DNA of 64,000 nucleotides from the NCBI GenBank assembly GCA_032871835.1, contig CM065296.1, forward strand, positions 258,001 to 322,000, in the 5' to 3' direction. The stretch is from Dipteronia dyeriana (lineage: Eukaryota; Streptophyta; Magnoliopsida; Sapindales; Sapindaceae). How positions within the stretch are numbered: the first letter of the stretch is position 1; each line of letters opens with the position of its first letter. Positions 1 to 12,589 of this stretch are shown here, one piece after another. Under the pieces are notes generated by a model. The model made no database searches and had not been told where the DNA came from. It saw nothing but the letters and a program-made list of their open reading frames with translations. Position numbers and translations under genes: made by a program.

Positions 1-332
1 ACTAATAAATTGATGGTAATAAAACATACACCTTGTTTCTTATGAAATTTCTGTATATTAATATATAGAGGTTTCTCTTTGTAAGTGCATTACAGCATTA
101 AATTTATTATCATTAAATTTTCATTAAAAATATATAAGGACATTTAAGGGTGCTTTGGTTGCTAGATTGGACTATTGGAGATGGTGAGAAGTAGACAGTC
201 TAACTTAGGATCTTTGAGGTTTTTTTTCTTTGCTACTTGTTAATTATACCTGACTTCCATTATAATATGATGATGTGTGTGATCTTTTCCCCCCGTGTTT
301 CTTTTCCTTTTTTTTTTCTTTTTTTTTTGCAG

Positions 333-2328
333 CATTTATGTCAAATCACATGACATGGAACACGAATGATTCTGAGTCATTTTTGGAGGCCAATGTGAAA
401 CTGAATATCTCTCTTGAGGTTGTTAAAAATGCCACCATGGATAATGGGCATGTGCAGATAATTCTTCTCTTTTTTTTTTGTTCTCTCTGGTTGTTTTATG
501 TTTGTAGATAATTAGTTTTTTGTCAGGCAGGATCCCTTGTCATTGCTTGGACCAAGATAAATGTTCATTGTTTAATCTCGCATGCTTGCTCATTTACAGT
601 AACACAATCTCAATTAAGCCTTTACATGTAAGATGGCTGCATTATAATTATTATCACATATTATTAGCAATGGGTGGAAACTGCTCCAATATTGGTGTGT
701 TAATTCACTGGGGTTGAGGTTGTGTTATATTAACTTGCCAACCAAAAAAAAAGTTAGTGAGGAATTTGTCTTGTAAACTGATAGAAACTTTTGCTTAAGC
801 TGCAGTCTTATGCCTTGTGTAACTACAACAGCCAGGAAAAGGCATCAATATAACTTTTAGTCACCCATGTGGTCCCAGCTTTAGGCTGAGATGATGATAT
901 CTAGCTTTCTGCCTTCCCGACTATAATAACCTTACCAAGGACCAATGTCACCTTTTCTGTCAACAGTTATTACTTTTTAAATTATTAATTATTCTGAATA
1001 ATAATGAGTTAAAAAACCTTGCTGGTTTAACTGTCTTCTGACTCTTCAGGTGTAAATATTAGGCTAAATCCTCTTTCAGTCTTTCAGACTTCACTTCTCA
1101 ATATTTAGAGAGTAAACTTGCACATTAAATAGCTCAGACAAGTTTTAGACAAGTTTTAGGGACATGAAGCATGGTAATATAATTACAAATTACTTTTTCT
1201 TGTCGATTTTACTTCATGTTGTTTCTTATTTTTAATGTACCACGTCATGGAGAGTAAATTTATAGCTGTAAATTTGTCCTTCGTATGTTTGCTTGATTTG
1301 GTTGCTGAGTCGCACATATGGTGACTAATAGCAGGTACATTAGTATATGAACAACCCTATGCCTTGTATGCAGATTTACACAAGGCCATTTACTTTTCTG
1401 CCTACATCAGCTGTTGAAGGCCCTGGAAACATGTAAGTGGTTTTACTATGAAATCTGATATCAACTGTATGCTTAGGGCCGTCTCAAATAATTTTTTTGA
1501 AGAACTTAATTTATGTATTTGAACAGAAGAATATTTTATATAGAGAATAGGCCAACACATTTGTCAGCTACAATCTTAGGCAACGTTGTTTTTGTGTGAC
1601 CAGAGGAGAGGAGAGCAGAGGGCAAATGTTTATATAGATGCAGATGTGTGTTTGAGGGAAGCGATGTTTGATTATAGCTAGTACAATTTGTTATCAATTG
1701 GTTGTTGAAGTTTTTCAGCCATTAGTCGATCGGTGTCCTTTAATATCTCATTATTGATTACATTGTGTTGATGGATGAAAAACTGGACAAGCAATGTTAT
1801 CATTAGCTATAAGAGTTCAGCTACGAAACAAGAAAATCGTGATAAACCATCAGAACTAGTTATTTGTTATTCCTCCATCCTGAGATCTGAATTCAACTTT
1901 GTGACCATGTGACATTTTTATAGAGCAATAAAAGAGGATGTTAAGATTGAAGACTCATGTTTCTTGCCATGCATTCTTATTTGAGAAGAAACTTCTCTAG
2001 GGTATCTTAGAGCTCTGTTAATGTAGGAGTAGGCAAGAGTTTATAATAAAATCAGTTGGCCAATATCAATATTTTGTAGGGTATTTTACAAGCTGTATTT
2101 TACTTTCCTAGAAATTGAATTATATTGGACCAGAGCAAGTGCAGGCTCATTGAAACAAATTGAGGTGTGTTGATGTACAGAATGATGCAAGCCCTAGTGG
2201 ATAGGCTCGTGCCGTTGCTTTTGCAGCAGCTACGTCAAGACTATGACGAATGGGTTCATCAGAAAGCTGTGGACTCTTCCCTTCAAAAAAAAAGAAAGCT
2301 GAAGACTTCTCATGAATTTGGCGCCTGA
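333..2328 (+). CDS. DUF1997 family protein, 3' part
   Basis: The last three visible coding exons are 333-418, 1374-1432 and 2181-2328, with TGA at 2326-2328; the 5' part lies before the window. Phases match at each junction (0 after 418, 2 after 1432). The spliced peptide contains FMSNHMTWNTND, then SLEIYTRPFTFLPTSAVEGP, then MMQALVDRLVPLLLQQL and DYDEW, which fit the conserved C-terminal half of DUF1997, a family of unknown biochemical role found in plants and cyanobacteria. The tail QKKRKLKTSHEFGA is basic. The first donor (GAG|gttgtt) is a weak GT site, so that exon edge is less certain. It converges with PRMT5. From memory, a DUF1997 gene (At4g31115) also lies next to PRMT5 in Arabidopsis, which supports the call. 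Confidence 0.8.
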
Positions 2329-3143
2329 TCTCTGCATAGCTGGGTGAATCCTTTCAACTTTATAACAATCTTTTTTTAAAAAAAAAAGATTGTACTACTG
2401 TTATGATTATGTCTGTCGCAGAGTTGTTCAATTTGAGTAAAACAAAGTTTTGAATCTGTATACCAATAATCTAATCATCAAATTTGGTGCAAGTTTTGGA
2501 TGAATACCGTGGAAGGGTGTTTGCTTTCTAAAAGAAGGCTAATCTATTGTTTTTGAATGATAAAGAAGGATGAGAAGATTGGTTTGTTGTCAAAAATCAA
2601 CTGTCAGTGTCTAAAATTTAATACACGGTGGTTTTTTATTTCCTGTTTGTTGTAGTCATTGGATGTGGGACGAAGGAAACAAGGAAATTTGCAACCAGTT
2701 GGTTTCGGTTCTTTATTAGTCGGTATAGAAATTGATGTACCATTTCAAAAGCTTGTAAAGAATGGTTTTATACAACCTTGAATTGAATCCCATGAAAGTT
2801 AAATGGAGTACTGATACAGCATTACAAGTGCTTTGCTAAATGATTACAACTACATTAACCACAGTTAAGGGATATTCATGTATTTGGAATCCATTCCTTA
2901 CAGATTAAACTACTTTTAAAATTGTGAAGATAAACTCTTTGGCTCAAACAATATCCGGCTGACGTTAGTACAACAGTGTCAAGTCAAACTGGGAAAATTG
3001 TATGGGTGGGAGTTTTTTTCACATTTTTCAGAAGCTCCTTTACAGCTCAAGTCACATGATTCCTTGGATTTGCTTTCTAGTTGTACATAGTACTCTTGCC
3101 ATTTCCCCTCCGTTTGCAACCAACAACGCCCCAAGAAAACCGG
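2329..3143. other. Convergent 3' flanks of DUF1997 gene and PRMT5
   Basis: This is 815 bp between two convergent stop codons. It is AT-rich with short poly-A/T runs, including a small T7/A10 hairpin near 2370-2390. It presumably holds both 3' UTRs. No ORF of note or repeat was recognised. Confidence 0.6.
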
Positions 3144-6100
3144 CTAAAGGCCAACCCAATACGAACGACCATTGATGTTGTGAATAGGAGATGGGCAGGG
3201 AGATGCAACACACCATTCATACCAAACCTGCACAAATTCCAACACAACAGGTCATAGACATCAAATATCCATCACTCAATTATTTACAATGGTGCTATCA
3301 CAAGATTTACCTTGCTAGAGCCACAACAACGCCAAAAATGAACTTCAACAGAAGAACCAGGTCGTATGCACACTGGTGTCCTTAGTGGAAAAAATATTGC
3401 AAACCTAATAAAAGAACGGTTTTTATATGAGAAAATTAAAAGACAACTTACTCATAGGGAAGAGTAATTGCACTACTTGATAGAATGCAAAATGAAGTAC
3501 CACTTAATAAGCACTTCGAACGTTAGCCTGTGAAACTAAATCTCATACCAGCTAAACATGTTTGGTGTTGCCGTTGATGGTTCAATACCTAGATGTACAT
3601 CTTTGTAGAGTATCGCATCAAAATAGCCAGCAAACCCTATTAATCAAGATTACAACAAACTGTCAGGCTCAAAATTTTCCACATGGGAATGAATTATCTT
3701 TTTGTATTTCTTGTTCAGCAACCTTGTCTCAAAAAAAGGAAAAATGATAATTCTTTTCTTTTCAATAAGGGACAGATGATGCATAAATCATGAGATTATA
3801 GGTGCAGACGTCGTTGAGCTTAGCATTATAAATGTTTCTTCACATTGATCATCTTCTTACTGCAAGGCTTCAGTCTAGTTATCTAATTCATGTGCCCAAA
3901 ATTCATATCTGAAATGAAAGATAAATTCATACTATTTCATGAAGGCCGCCTGCTCCAATCAAAACTGTACTCACCACCAACATATATTTTACACAGGAAA
4001 AGCTTGTATTGGAAGCAAAAATATATCAGATATATATTCTTTCCAGTGTATTAAAATATAAAAATGCAGCTTGTTAACTCATACCATGCACAATGGCTGA
4101 CCCAGTGTCACTAGGTATTTCAAACCTTAGCTTTTTGTAGCGCTGATTGCTTTTCTTTGTTGAAAAATTCGGATGAGTAAATGTAAATACCTATACAGGT
4201 AGACATAACATAATTAGCTGAAATAAATTCAAAATCAAGGATTTTAGGCAGCAGAGGAAGATCGGCAAGTTATAACATTTGACTAAAGAAGGAAACTCAG
4301 AAACCAAGATGGCCAATAAATTATCAATTAATACTATTAAACAATTACAGTTAACAAGCTTGCAACAAAGAAAAACTCACAGGTTGGCTAGGAGCAAGCT
4401 TTGCTACACTGTGCAGCTTGACCACATAAGCAGTTTCAAAGTGCACAAGATCTTTATGAGACTTAACCTGCAAAATGACAAGAAGTTTAGTCCAAATACA
4501 ACTTGACTCACTTAAAAGTAGACCCTCTTGAGCACATAGACAAGTAATTACATCATTGTATAGCTTCGAGGCTGTCACTGGTTGGATGAAACTCGTGTAT
4601 CTGCAACATCATATCAATGAAATTTTCAAGTGAGATCAAACATCCATGGGGTAGGTGGATGTAACTTGTGGAATGATTCACTGTTGTACTTCTTTTGATT
4701 AAAATCAGTAAAGTACATACAGAAAGGAAAATATTCAGTTATATCATTAATTTGTTGTGCTACTTCTATCGTTAATAAATATATTCTAGTATCTTATGAG
4801 GGAAAAATACATAGACAAATGTTGCCCATCATATCACCCAGTCACGCCATGAAAATGAGAACATAGTTTTAACAATCATGATGCAAATTGCAAAGGATTT
4901 ATCCAGTAATATAATAAGCTAGACTTAACAATTGTCGTCATTCATTCTGCAGACCGGATAAAGTTTAAAGTGGATAAACCTCCGATATACTATCTGATGT
5001 TTATTTAAGCAAACTGCTGGGCCTATATTGACTGCTGTAACCTAATGTCAGTAGCATGTTGCACCAACCAACCAGGCTACCTTACCAGTGGGAAAATCTC
5101 ACAAGTCAATAATCATGTAGATACATGTAAGGTAAGTGTACATACGATGATGGTATTGAGATTCCATCTTGCTTCAAAAACCGTTGGGCTCCATCCAGGC
5201 ATTCAGGAGATAGCTCATTGTCACCAAAAGAACCAAGCAATTCACTAACCTAAACACAATATTCCAAAAGTACAAATAAATTGGTAACAGATAAGAGAAA
5301 TATGAAAAACTGATTTACCAAAAACTACATGTCTACATTCATGTACCAAGATGTCAGCTTTCTCTGGAGCATCCCAGTGTCGCATGTCACAAGAAACTAT
5401 AGTCACAATGTTCTCCCAGCTTTCCAATTTGACCAAACTCTGTTCCAAAAAGCACTTTGTCACCTCATACCATATAATTTTATAACTCAAACTTAAAATA
5501 ATATCATTCGATTACTTTTACAGCTCCGTGTAAAGAAGCAAAACTCAAAAAGTAAAGAAACGAAACTTTATAATTTCATGATGATTCAATATCTTAGATA
5601 CAGAGAACGAACAAGTGCGGGAGACAGAAGAAAAAAAACCACTCTATGAAGACAAGAAAGCAGACATTAGTGACCTGGGGAACCCAATGTACAAGTTAAG
5701 ATGCGGAACCTTAACATAACTTAAGGTAGACAATCTAAAGGGTGAGGAGGAAAATATTTTTAAACTTAACAAGCAAATTATGTAAACTTTGTCATCAACA
5801 ACATAAATGTAGGAAGAACAGTTGAATAATTATTCAATTACTATGACAGATTATGAATAAGACCATTTTAAACAGATTTGTATTGCCCTTGACAACAACC
5901 AAGGGTTTGCAATGCCAAGCTTAACTAGGCAATAAAATGATTGAAATATACTTTGACTTCTATGCACCAATATGCCACTGGTACTACTTTACAACACTTT
6001 ATCTTTGCTCCTGGAACGTCTCCGTTATTGAATCACAATATTACAATCTCATACAATCTGCAACTCACATGAAGGGTAACAACTGCATTTGGATTTTTCT

Positions 6101-9100
6101 CCACAGCATAAACTTTCAGCTTGCGTCCAGTTTCTTCAGCTGCCTATTAAAGAGTGAAGAAAAGCACAATATGATCAATTAAATACAAAGTTGTAACAAG
6201 CAGCATGCAGTCTCCAAACAAACAACCCAGTCCACATCACATTATATAGAATGCACATAATCAACCTGCAATGATGCCCTAACAAGAGGGCCACGTCCTG
6301 CTCCTACAACCATCAGTACCTTGCCACAATTGAAAATACACCAACATCATGAACTTGCAATTTTACCTCTTCATTATAAGAAAAACCCATAGAATGCAAT
6401 GTTTTTAGATTATCAGCTCAAAGATAACATCAGCGAAAGGATATGCACAGCTTACAGTGGTTAATGAAGATGCTTCTTCATCAGGAACCCTGTCCAGCAA
6501 AGCTTTACTGATTGCCCTTTGGTACTAGCAAAATACAAGTATATGATGACTAACCCGGATGAAGAAAATAAACAGAATTACAAGATGTCTTTAGAACAAT
6601 TAAACTTCCAACCATCAGTTTAGAATACTGGCTACATACTGGATTATGACTGGAATATGCATACATTATAATACCTGGATGTATTTTACACAGTCTTTTT
6701 CAAATGTCTCGTATGTTTGAGCCTCTAGATTATCCATAAGCGGCTGCAATGAAATAGCAGGGGAACACATTTTGTAATTACAAAATTCAGCTAAAAATTA
6801 TTGTAAGTGCATGAAAATGATTATTGATTAAAAAAAAAATTGAAACAGTTGATATAATTACTTCCACAAAGAGGAAGAAGTTCTGAAGAAAAACTTAGAC
6901 AAAGCAATAACAGAATAAAGTGCAAGCCACATAAACTTACTTGCAATGGAGACTGCAAAAAGTCCCTGTAACCATGCTGCCATGACAGATTACAAGTGTT
7001 AGAAGAAGAATATATCATACAAAAGCACACAACCTAATTTGAATTGTACCTCAAAACGCTCTTGCTCAGGAAGGGGATCCATCCTTTGGTAGAGATAAGC
7101 AACATAGTCCAAATATGGCCTTAGGGAATGCCTTTGGGCATCTGAGTGACAGGAAAATTTCACTCTTATTTATTTTATTTTAAAAAAAAAGGATAAAAAA
7201 AAATGATTTCAGGCAGCCAAATATAGAAGCAATAAATGCATAAATATATACACATGCATAAGTGTGTACAGAAATATAAAACTACATCAGCATGTGAACC
7301 ACATTTAAAACAAGTACGAAACCCATATGTAACTCAACACTAATCAAACATGAGAGCGCTCTCAAAGAAGAAAAACCAGAGTAAATACAATTGTCCAAGC
7401 TCCTTCCATTTATCAATTTAAAATTGCCTTATGAATAAAACAACAGTTTAAACAACTTATCAACTAGCCACACACTAATTGAGCAGTATAGGAACTTACT
7501 ATCGACATTATTACCAGTATGATTGGCAGTTGAATCCGAGCTTGCTACAGGAAGACTATGTACACTTTTTCCTGAGATAACTATCTAACAAATATTCCCA
7601 AGGGTAATGATCAGTAAACTGAGAGCTGACAGTTAGCAGCAAAATTGCAAATTGCTATCATATGAAAGCCAAAACACTACACTACACCATCATCATACAT
7701 GATTGAAAAATGAAAATTGAAACTAATTATTAAGCACAATGAAAAAGAAACCGTCTCATGTAGGTATTCTAGTGCTTGTAGGAGTCTCAACAACAATATT
7801 AAAAAACTGTGAAAAAGTTTTATTGTTAAAAAATGTGGAAGAATATAAGAAGTAGTAACCAGTCAAGATCATTATTCAAATGAACAATAAACTAAAGAAA
7901 GCATGCGAGTTGCTCGGATACCTGTATAGAATGGTTGAAAAACCCAGTAATGAGCTTTTGGTGGCGCCTTGACAGGCATGGATAACCACGTGCATTTGTT
8001 AGAAAGGACTGCCAAATCAACAGAAATCTTTGAATAATCAAGCAAAGAGAGATAAATTAACAATAGAATCCTCCAATAACTATACAATGACAAACACCAA
8101 GCAACATGCAATCAGGTCAATATTTGAAAGGAGCGATAACAAAAGCCTCGAAATATATTTACATCTGTATTTATTAAGGCAGCTCTGACAGGCTCTCCAA
8201 ACCATCGCCCCAGTGAGTTTGCTGAAGGCAGCGAGCTCCTAGTGAACAAGTCATTGATGTTAAAATGAGTATTAGCTGCTGGTTTTAGTCAAATTAAAGG
8301 TAAATGTCAATAGAGCATAATTCTTTCTACTCACAGAACATTAAGAGCAACTGAGAGCTGACTGTGATGTTCACAAAGATGACGGAATGAATTCCACAAT
8401 TCCCAGGAATCAAACTGCAGCCAAGAACAGAAAGAACAAAATAAAGCAAGGATCAGAAACATTCAGATCTTCATAATATCCAAGAAATATCCCATTACAC
8501 ATTAAGGAAAAAAAAAGAACTCAGGTAAATTCAACTGATCATGACATACTGCTGGTGGAACCGGGGAACTTAAAAATCATACAAAAAAACCCCTTGATTA
8601 GCGACTAGAATATTTCATTTGCACGCCAAGAATCTGTTTCTCACAAAACCTTACACATTCATAAAATACAATCTAACACTCTAGAGATCCGTCACGGATA
8701 AGACTTGAGATCAGGGTTTAGGGTTTAGGGTTTAGGGTAACGAGGTGAAATGACCATACTCACCGTTTGATCAGAATCCACGGAATCATCATCTGTCTTC
8801 TCCAATGGAATCCTAAGCCATAACTTCAATAAGAAAGTGATTAACACGGAAACAATAATGAGTAGAAACACAGAAATCAAATAGCTACATTGGGGAAAAA
8901 AAAACAAAAAGTTAAGAACAAGGAAAACCATAAGCACCTGCATACTGTTCAGGCCCTGCAAGATCTGATTCACACACCTAGCATAATTAGCACAGGATGC
9001 TCCTTTAGGATAAGGAAGAAGGCATGCCTGCAACAGATAATTAGGAATTCAATTGATATACCACATCCTATTAAACAAATTAGGGAAGGGATTTTGTCAC

Positions 9101-10815
9101 GAGGACCATTTTTCAGTTGGCATTTTTTAATGATCTTCATAATGTCATATAGCTTCCTCTTTTACTAATAGTTTAGTAAGAAAAATAACAGACCGCGGAA
9201 GAATAGATGTGTCAATAACTATAAAGAGACAGCAACAGATAGGACCGAAATTTAGTGCCAATGTTTGGAGGGAAAATAAATCTTCCCCGAGTCATTAATC
9301 AAAAGAAATCCAATCTCACCTATGAAAGTTTAAATTTCAAGAGTTCTCTTTCCCATACTTTGTGCATGAATGTGGGAGAACAAACTACAAAATATGGAAA
9401 AAAAAATAAAAATAAAAAAAATCAGGGTAACAGGTGATTGAGGAAAGTTAAAAAAAAAAACTCATGCCTTAGTGTTCCTAAAAGGCAAAGAAACCGGTTG
9501 TGGTGTGAATGGAAAGACGATGTAGATTTATATCTACAACAATGGCAATGCTGCCTGTCTGTAAATTTAACCTCGGTAAGGCTAGAATCCCAGTTGGAAT
9601 CAGATGCTAAGGTAAGAAATCCAGGCAATGGCCAACATTTCATATTCTTCATGTAAGAAAACGATTATAGTGAAGAAGTAACTCCAAAAATCAAATTTAA
9701 AAAAAAATGAAAAGAAAAGCAGGATCTCATAAGTAATTGCCAAAACAGAGAATGTGAGTCATTCAAGCATAGGCGCATAGCCTTAGCATTCGACACATAT
9801 ATACAGCCAATTAATCAAAACTATTATAACACTGCATACCTGTAGGGAAAGATGTGTAGCCCATGCTATTTCTTGCTTCAAAGTAGTTTCAGAATCCATA
9901 CGAAGGATCTCATCTTCTGAATCCAAGTCAATCCACGAACTAATCTTTCCTGAACAAATTCAAGAATCCTGTGAGGAAGTTCCAACAAACCACTTTAAAG
10001 CAAGCAACTTCCACCAAATGACTACTGCGTGTCAACAAGTCCACATAATATCATTTTCCTAATTAAAACTATGCAGGCCCAAAAAATGATAGCATATGAA
10101 TTGTTCATTCAAACAAGACTTGGTTTATTAGAATCATCCCAGGTGTAAAAGGTTTCTTACCCACAACATGACTACTCCACTGGGAAGGGCTCAAAACTAA
10201 GTCCGAGCCAGCAAATGGCAGAACAGGTGCGCCATTACTGTCGCTTCCCATCAAGCTTGGTCTGTAAGTGGGATCCATCTGTATCATAAAATTACAAATA
10301 CACAAATAGCGCTAAGAACGCAAATATAGGTTCTGTTTATCATTGTCTTGAATTTTGCTTAAAATATATACTGTCTTGCATCAATGTGCAGAAACATGTC
10401 TCATCACTCTTATCAAAATCATTGAAATGAAATACCAAATAGAAAGAAAAATGAAACTAGAATCTAATATAAATTATAATAACATAAAGGACAGAAGAGA
10501 AAGATGGGGATAATTAGAGTGAAAGCACTAGATGTTTCGAAATTTAAAAAAAATATGAGTAACATTTAAGGTAGTGTAAATAATTGTAAGCAGGTCTAGC
10601 TGAGGAATAGTAATATTGAATATCCACTGGTTTTTTGACGATATAAGGATGCAAGATGAAATTAAATGACTGACCAAAGTAGCAAGGAGGAAATCAAAGC
10701 CAGGAGTGGAGAGATTGAAAGACAAAAGATTAGGCATGTCGTCGCTGAAGTCAGTCTCCACTCCACAGTATCTGGATTCGCTTTTATCCCATCCTCCTCT
10801 CTCACCTAGCGGCAT
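3144..10815 (-). CDS. PRMT5: Protein arginine N-methyltransferase 5 (type II)
   Basis: Twenty-three exons assemble on the minus strand: 10675-10815, 10161-10278, 9840-9949, 8938-9027, 8764-8823, 8335-8414, 8163-8238, 7922-8008, 7500-7584, 7050-7141, 6941-6976, 6675-6743, 6456-6524, 6266-6319, 6069-6143, 5347-5439, 5146-5249, 4552-4600, 4381-4467, 4085-4190, 3549-3636, 3311-3404 and 3144-3227. They give about 648 residues, the usual plant length (about 640). Visible signatures are the start [17 protein letters not shown] motif VVGAGRGP (about 374-381), the double-E loop [15 protein letters not shown] with E448 and E457, Phe in YETFEKD (about 339, the residue tied to symmetric dimethylation), and the C-terminal NGRSYWVGL. 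The family symmetrically dimethylates arginines of histone H4/H3 and Sm proteins, affecting splicing, flowering and circadian timing. An upstream in-frame ATG at 10866 would add 17 residues; 10815 is chosen because it matches the conserved plant N-terminus. Confidence 0.97.
8713..8737 (+). repeat. Interstitial telomeric repeat (TTTAGGG)3 in PRMT5 intron 5
   Basis: Three perfect TTTAGGG units follow an AGGG, on the + strand. On the PRMT5 sense strand this reads CCCTAAA. It lies in the intron between exons 5 and 6, about 27 bp downstream of the exon 5 donor. Teloboxes of this sequence are known binding sites for plant TRB/telobox factors; a role here is inference. Confidence 0.9.
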
Positions 10816-11132
10816 CTTTGCTTGCTGATAATGATAATGAGAGAGCAGCAGCAGCAGCAAAGGCAAACCTACTGTAATTTATTTACTAAAACGAAAGACG
10901 AATGACGGGGTTTTTGTAGGGTTTTTTCAACATTAATCGTCCCCGCGGATCCCATCAGTACTTGGTTTCATTTATAAGTTTAAAGGCCTTGCCCAAGTCC
11001 AAGCCCATTTCTTTTTTCATTCATCATTTTTTCAATTGAAAATATCTGCCTTCACAAATTTACTGATTCTTCAGACATCAAATGATTGATTACCCAAATT
11101 ATTATCATTATTTATGATGAATTTCGGATTAC
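10816..11132 (-). promoter_or_regulatory. PRMT5 leader and proximal promoter region
   Basis: Just upstream of the ATG is a short GCT/CTG-type repeat (cagcagcagcag on the + strand, about 10845-10860) in the probable 5' leader. Further up are CCCGCGG and an AGCCCA site-II-like motif near 10999-11011. The outer part, 10945-11132, is duplicated at 15341-15491. No clear TATA box was seen. Confidence 0.5.
10945..11132 (+). repeat. Direct repeat copy A (PRMT5 upstream segment)
   Basis: This segment aligns with 15341-15491 in the same orientation. Shared blocks include TACTTGG.TTTCATTTA, AAGTCCAAGCCCATT, CATTCATCAT, TGAAAATATCTG and TGATTACCCAAATTATTATC. Copy A carries about 33 bp more in the middle. 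The copy ends 15 bp before the left end of the element at 11148. Confidence 0.85.
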
Positions 11133-11564
11133 TGTACTCAGTAAGATTTCGTTTGAACGATTTTCTTCAGATAGATTTAAATAAATTAGATATTCTACGA
11201 GTAGAGTTTTAAGTAGAGTTTTTAATAGAAAGATATTGATCGTTTAGTTGTCAATTAGAAAAAACTTTTTAAAATGATTGGATTACTAAAATATTTAAAA
11301 ACTATTTTAAATGATAGGGTTATATTAGACATTTTAGTGTTATTAAAAAAGCTTACAAATGTAGATTTAGAAAAGTCTAAAATATGAGTTTCTCCAAATG
11401 TAGACGCTGAAAAATTCACAATGAATTGAGTCGTCAAGGTGGACACTAACAAACTACAAACTATATAGGAAAGTAGCGATCGTCAAGCCACTGAAGGGAG
11501 GGGGTGGTCCCGTATAGGTCAATATAGGTTATAGAATAGAAGATTGAGGTTGGCTAGCAAGGGG

Positions 11565-11912
11565 GTTGACATAGTCCAAAGTAGAGATATTCGAGGTGAT
11601 CATCGAGAAGGTCGACTTAGACCATCCTGAAGATAATCTAGATGACTGTCGAAGAGGTCAATTTAGACCATCCTGTTGATAATCGAGGAGGTTGTCGAGG
11701 TCGACTTAGACCATCATAGAGATAATCAAGGTGGTTGTTGAGGAGGTCAACATATATCAATTGGAGGAGGTTGATATGAAGAGGTCGACATGGACCAATC
11801 TGGTGGAGGTCGATATGAGAGGTCAACATATACCTACCTAAAGGAGGTCGTTATGGGAGGTTAACATAGACCTACCTGGAGAAGGTCAATGTGGCCATAG
11901 AAAAGGTCACCG
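11565..11912. repeat. Degenerate tandem array inside the 1.3-kb element
   Basis: About ten imperfect units of roughly 30-35 bp are built on GAGGTCGACwTAGACCAwCC and GATAATC(G/A)AGGwGGTTGT. The units drift along the array, with later copies reading GGAGGTCGATATGAGAGG. Such internal minisatellites are common in non-autonomous plant DNA transposons. Confidence 0.75.
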
Positions 11913-12100
11913 AATTGTGTTGAACGAGGGCATGTTTGCCGATCAAGCGAATTGAGTGACAACTCAATAGTGGCGTGAATTGCGGAACTACGGTTTGTTC
12001 CACAATTTGGAAAGCTCAATCCCCCTTATGAATGAAAGGGGGTTACTATTTATAGGAGGAAGAGAGTGAGCTAACATTTGACTCACTTAATAGCATCGAA

Positions 12101-12205
12101 GTAGATGTTACTGAATTAATGACAATAATATAGACTTTATAGTCTTAATGACGTTGATATAGACGTTATAGTCTTAATGACATTGATGTAGATGTTATAA
12201 TATTA
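12101..12205. repeat. Short tandem repeat, about 29-bp unit x about 3.5
   Basis: The unit is close to TAGACGTTATAGTCTTAATGA followed by CATTGATG. It is repeated with few mismatches inside the element spanning 11148-12466. Confidence 0.8.
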
Positions 12206-12589
12206 ATTATGAAAGATTCTCCAATGGTTTGACTTGGTCCAAGTTTGATTTTGACTGATGTGGGTCTTTTTATTAGGCTTTGATTATTAGGTCATGGGAT
12301 CCATTGAGCCTTAATATTTGTGCTATTATTGGTCACTACACTAAGTAGATGTAAAACAACTTTTTTAATCATCTAAAAACTTTACTAAGTGACAACCAAA
12401 CGATAAAAAAAAATAAGAGAGATTAAAAAGGCTCTTTTATTCATTAGATAAGCACTTTCAAACGAACATTGAGATCAGTTGCGAATCATATTATATCAAT
12501 CCTATTCTACATATAACATTATAAAGAAAATACAACATATTGGTGTATAGCAAGTGATATCATCATTGCCATGTTCTTCATTATTCTTT

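Larger units (their letters stand above)
11148..12466. mobile_element. Non-autonomous DNA transposon, about 1.3 kb, with inverted termini
   Basis: The ends carry TTCGTTTGAA (11148) and TTCAAACGAA (to 12466). A second inverted pair lies inside: about 11237-11280 (ATCGTTTAGTTGTCA) matches the reverse complement of about 12350-12405 (ATCGTTTGGTTGTCA). It has no transposase ORF. The middle holds two tandem arrays and a stretch near 11930-12070 with a TATTTATAGG TATA-like string. I found no clear target duplication, so the superfamily is open; Mutator-like or PIF-like are possible. Confidence 0.6.

Noticed and set aside
11638..11829. Open frame across the GAGGTCGAC array
   Set aside because: It is produced by the tandem repeat; there is no protein family feature and the array lies inside a transposon.
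11930..12340. Possible solo LTR (TATA-like TATTTATAGG, end ..GGTCACTACA)
   Set aside because: I could not find a matching 5' end, a polypurine tract or a 5-bp duplication, and the inverted ends at 11148/12466 explain the region better.
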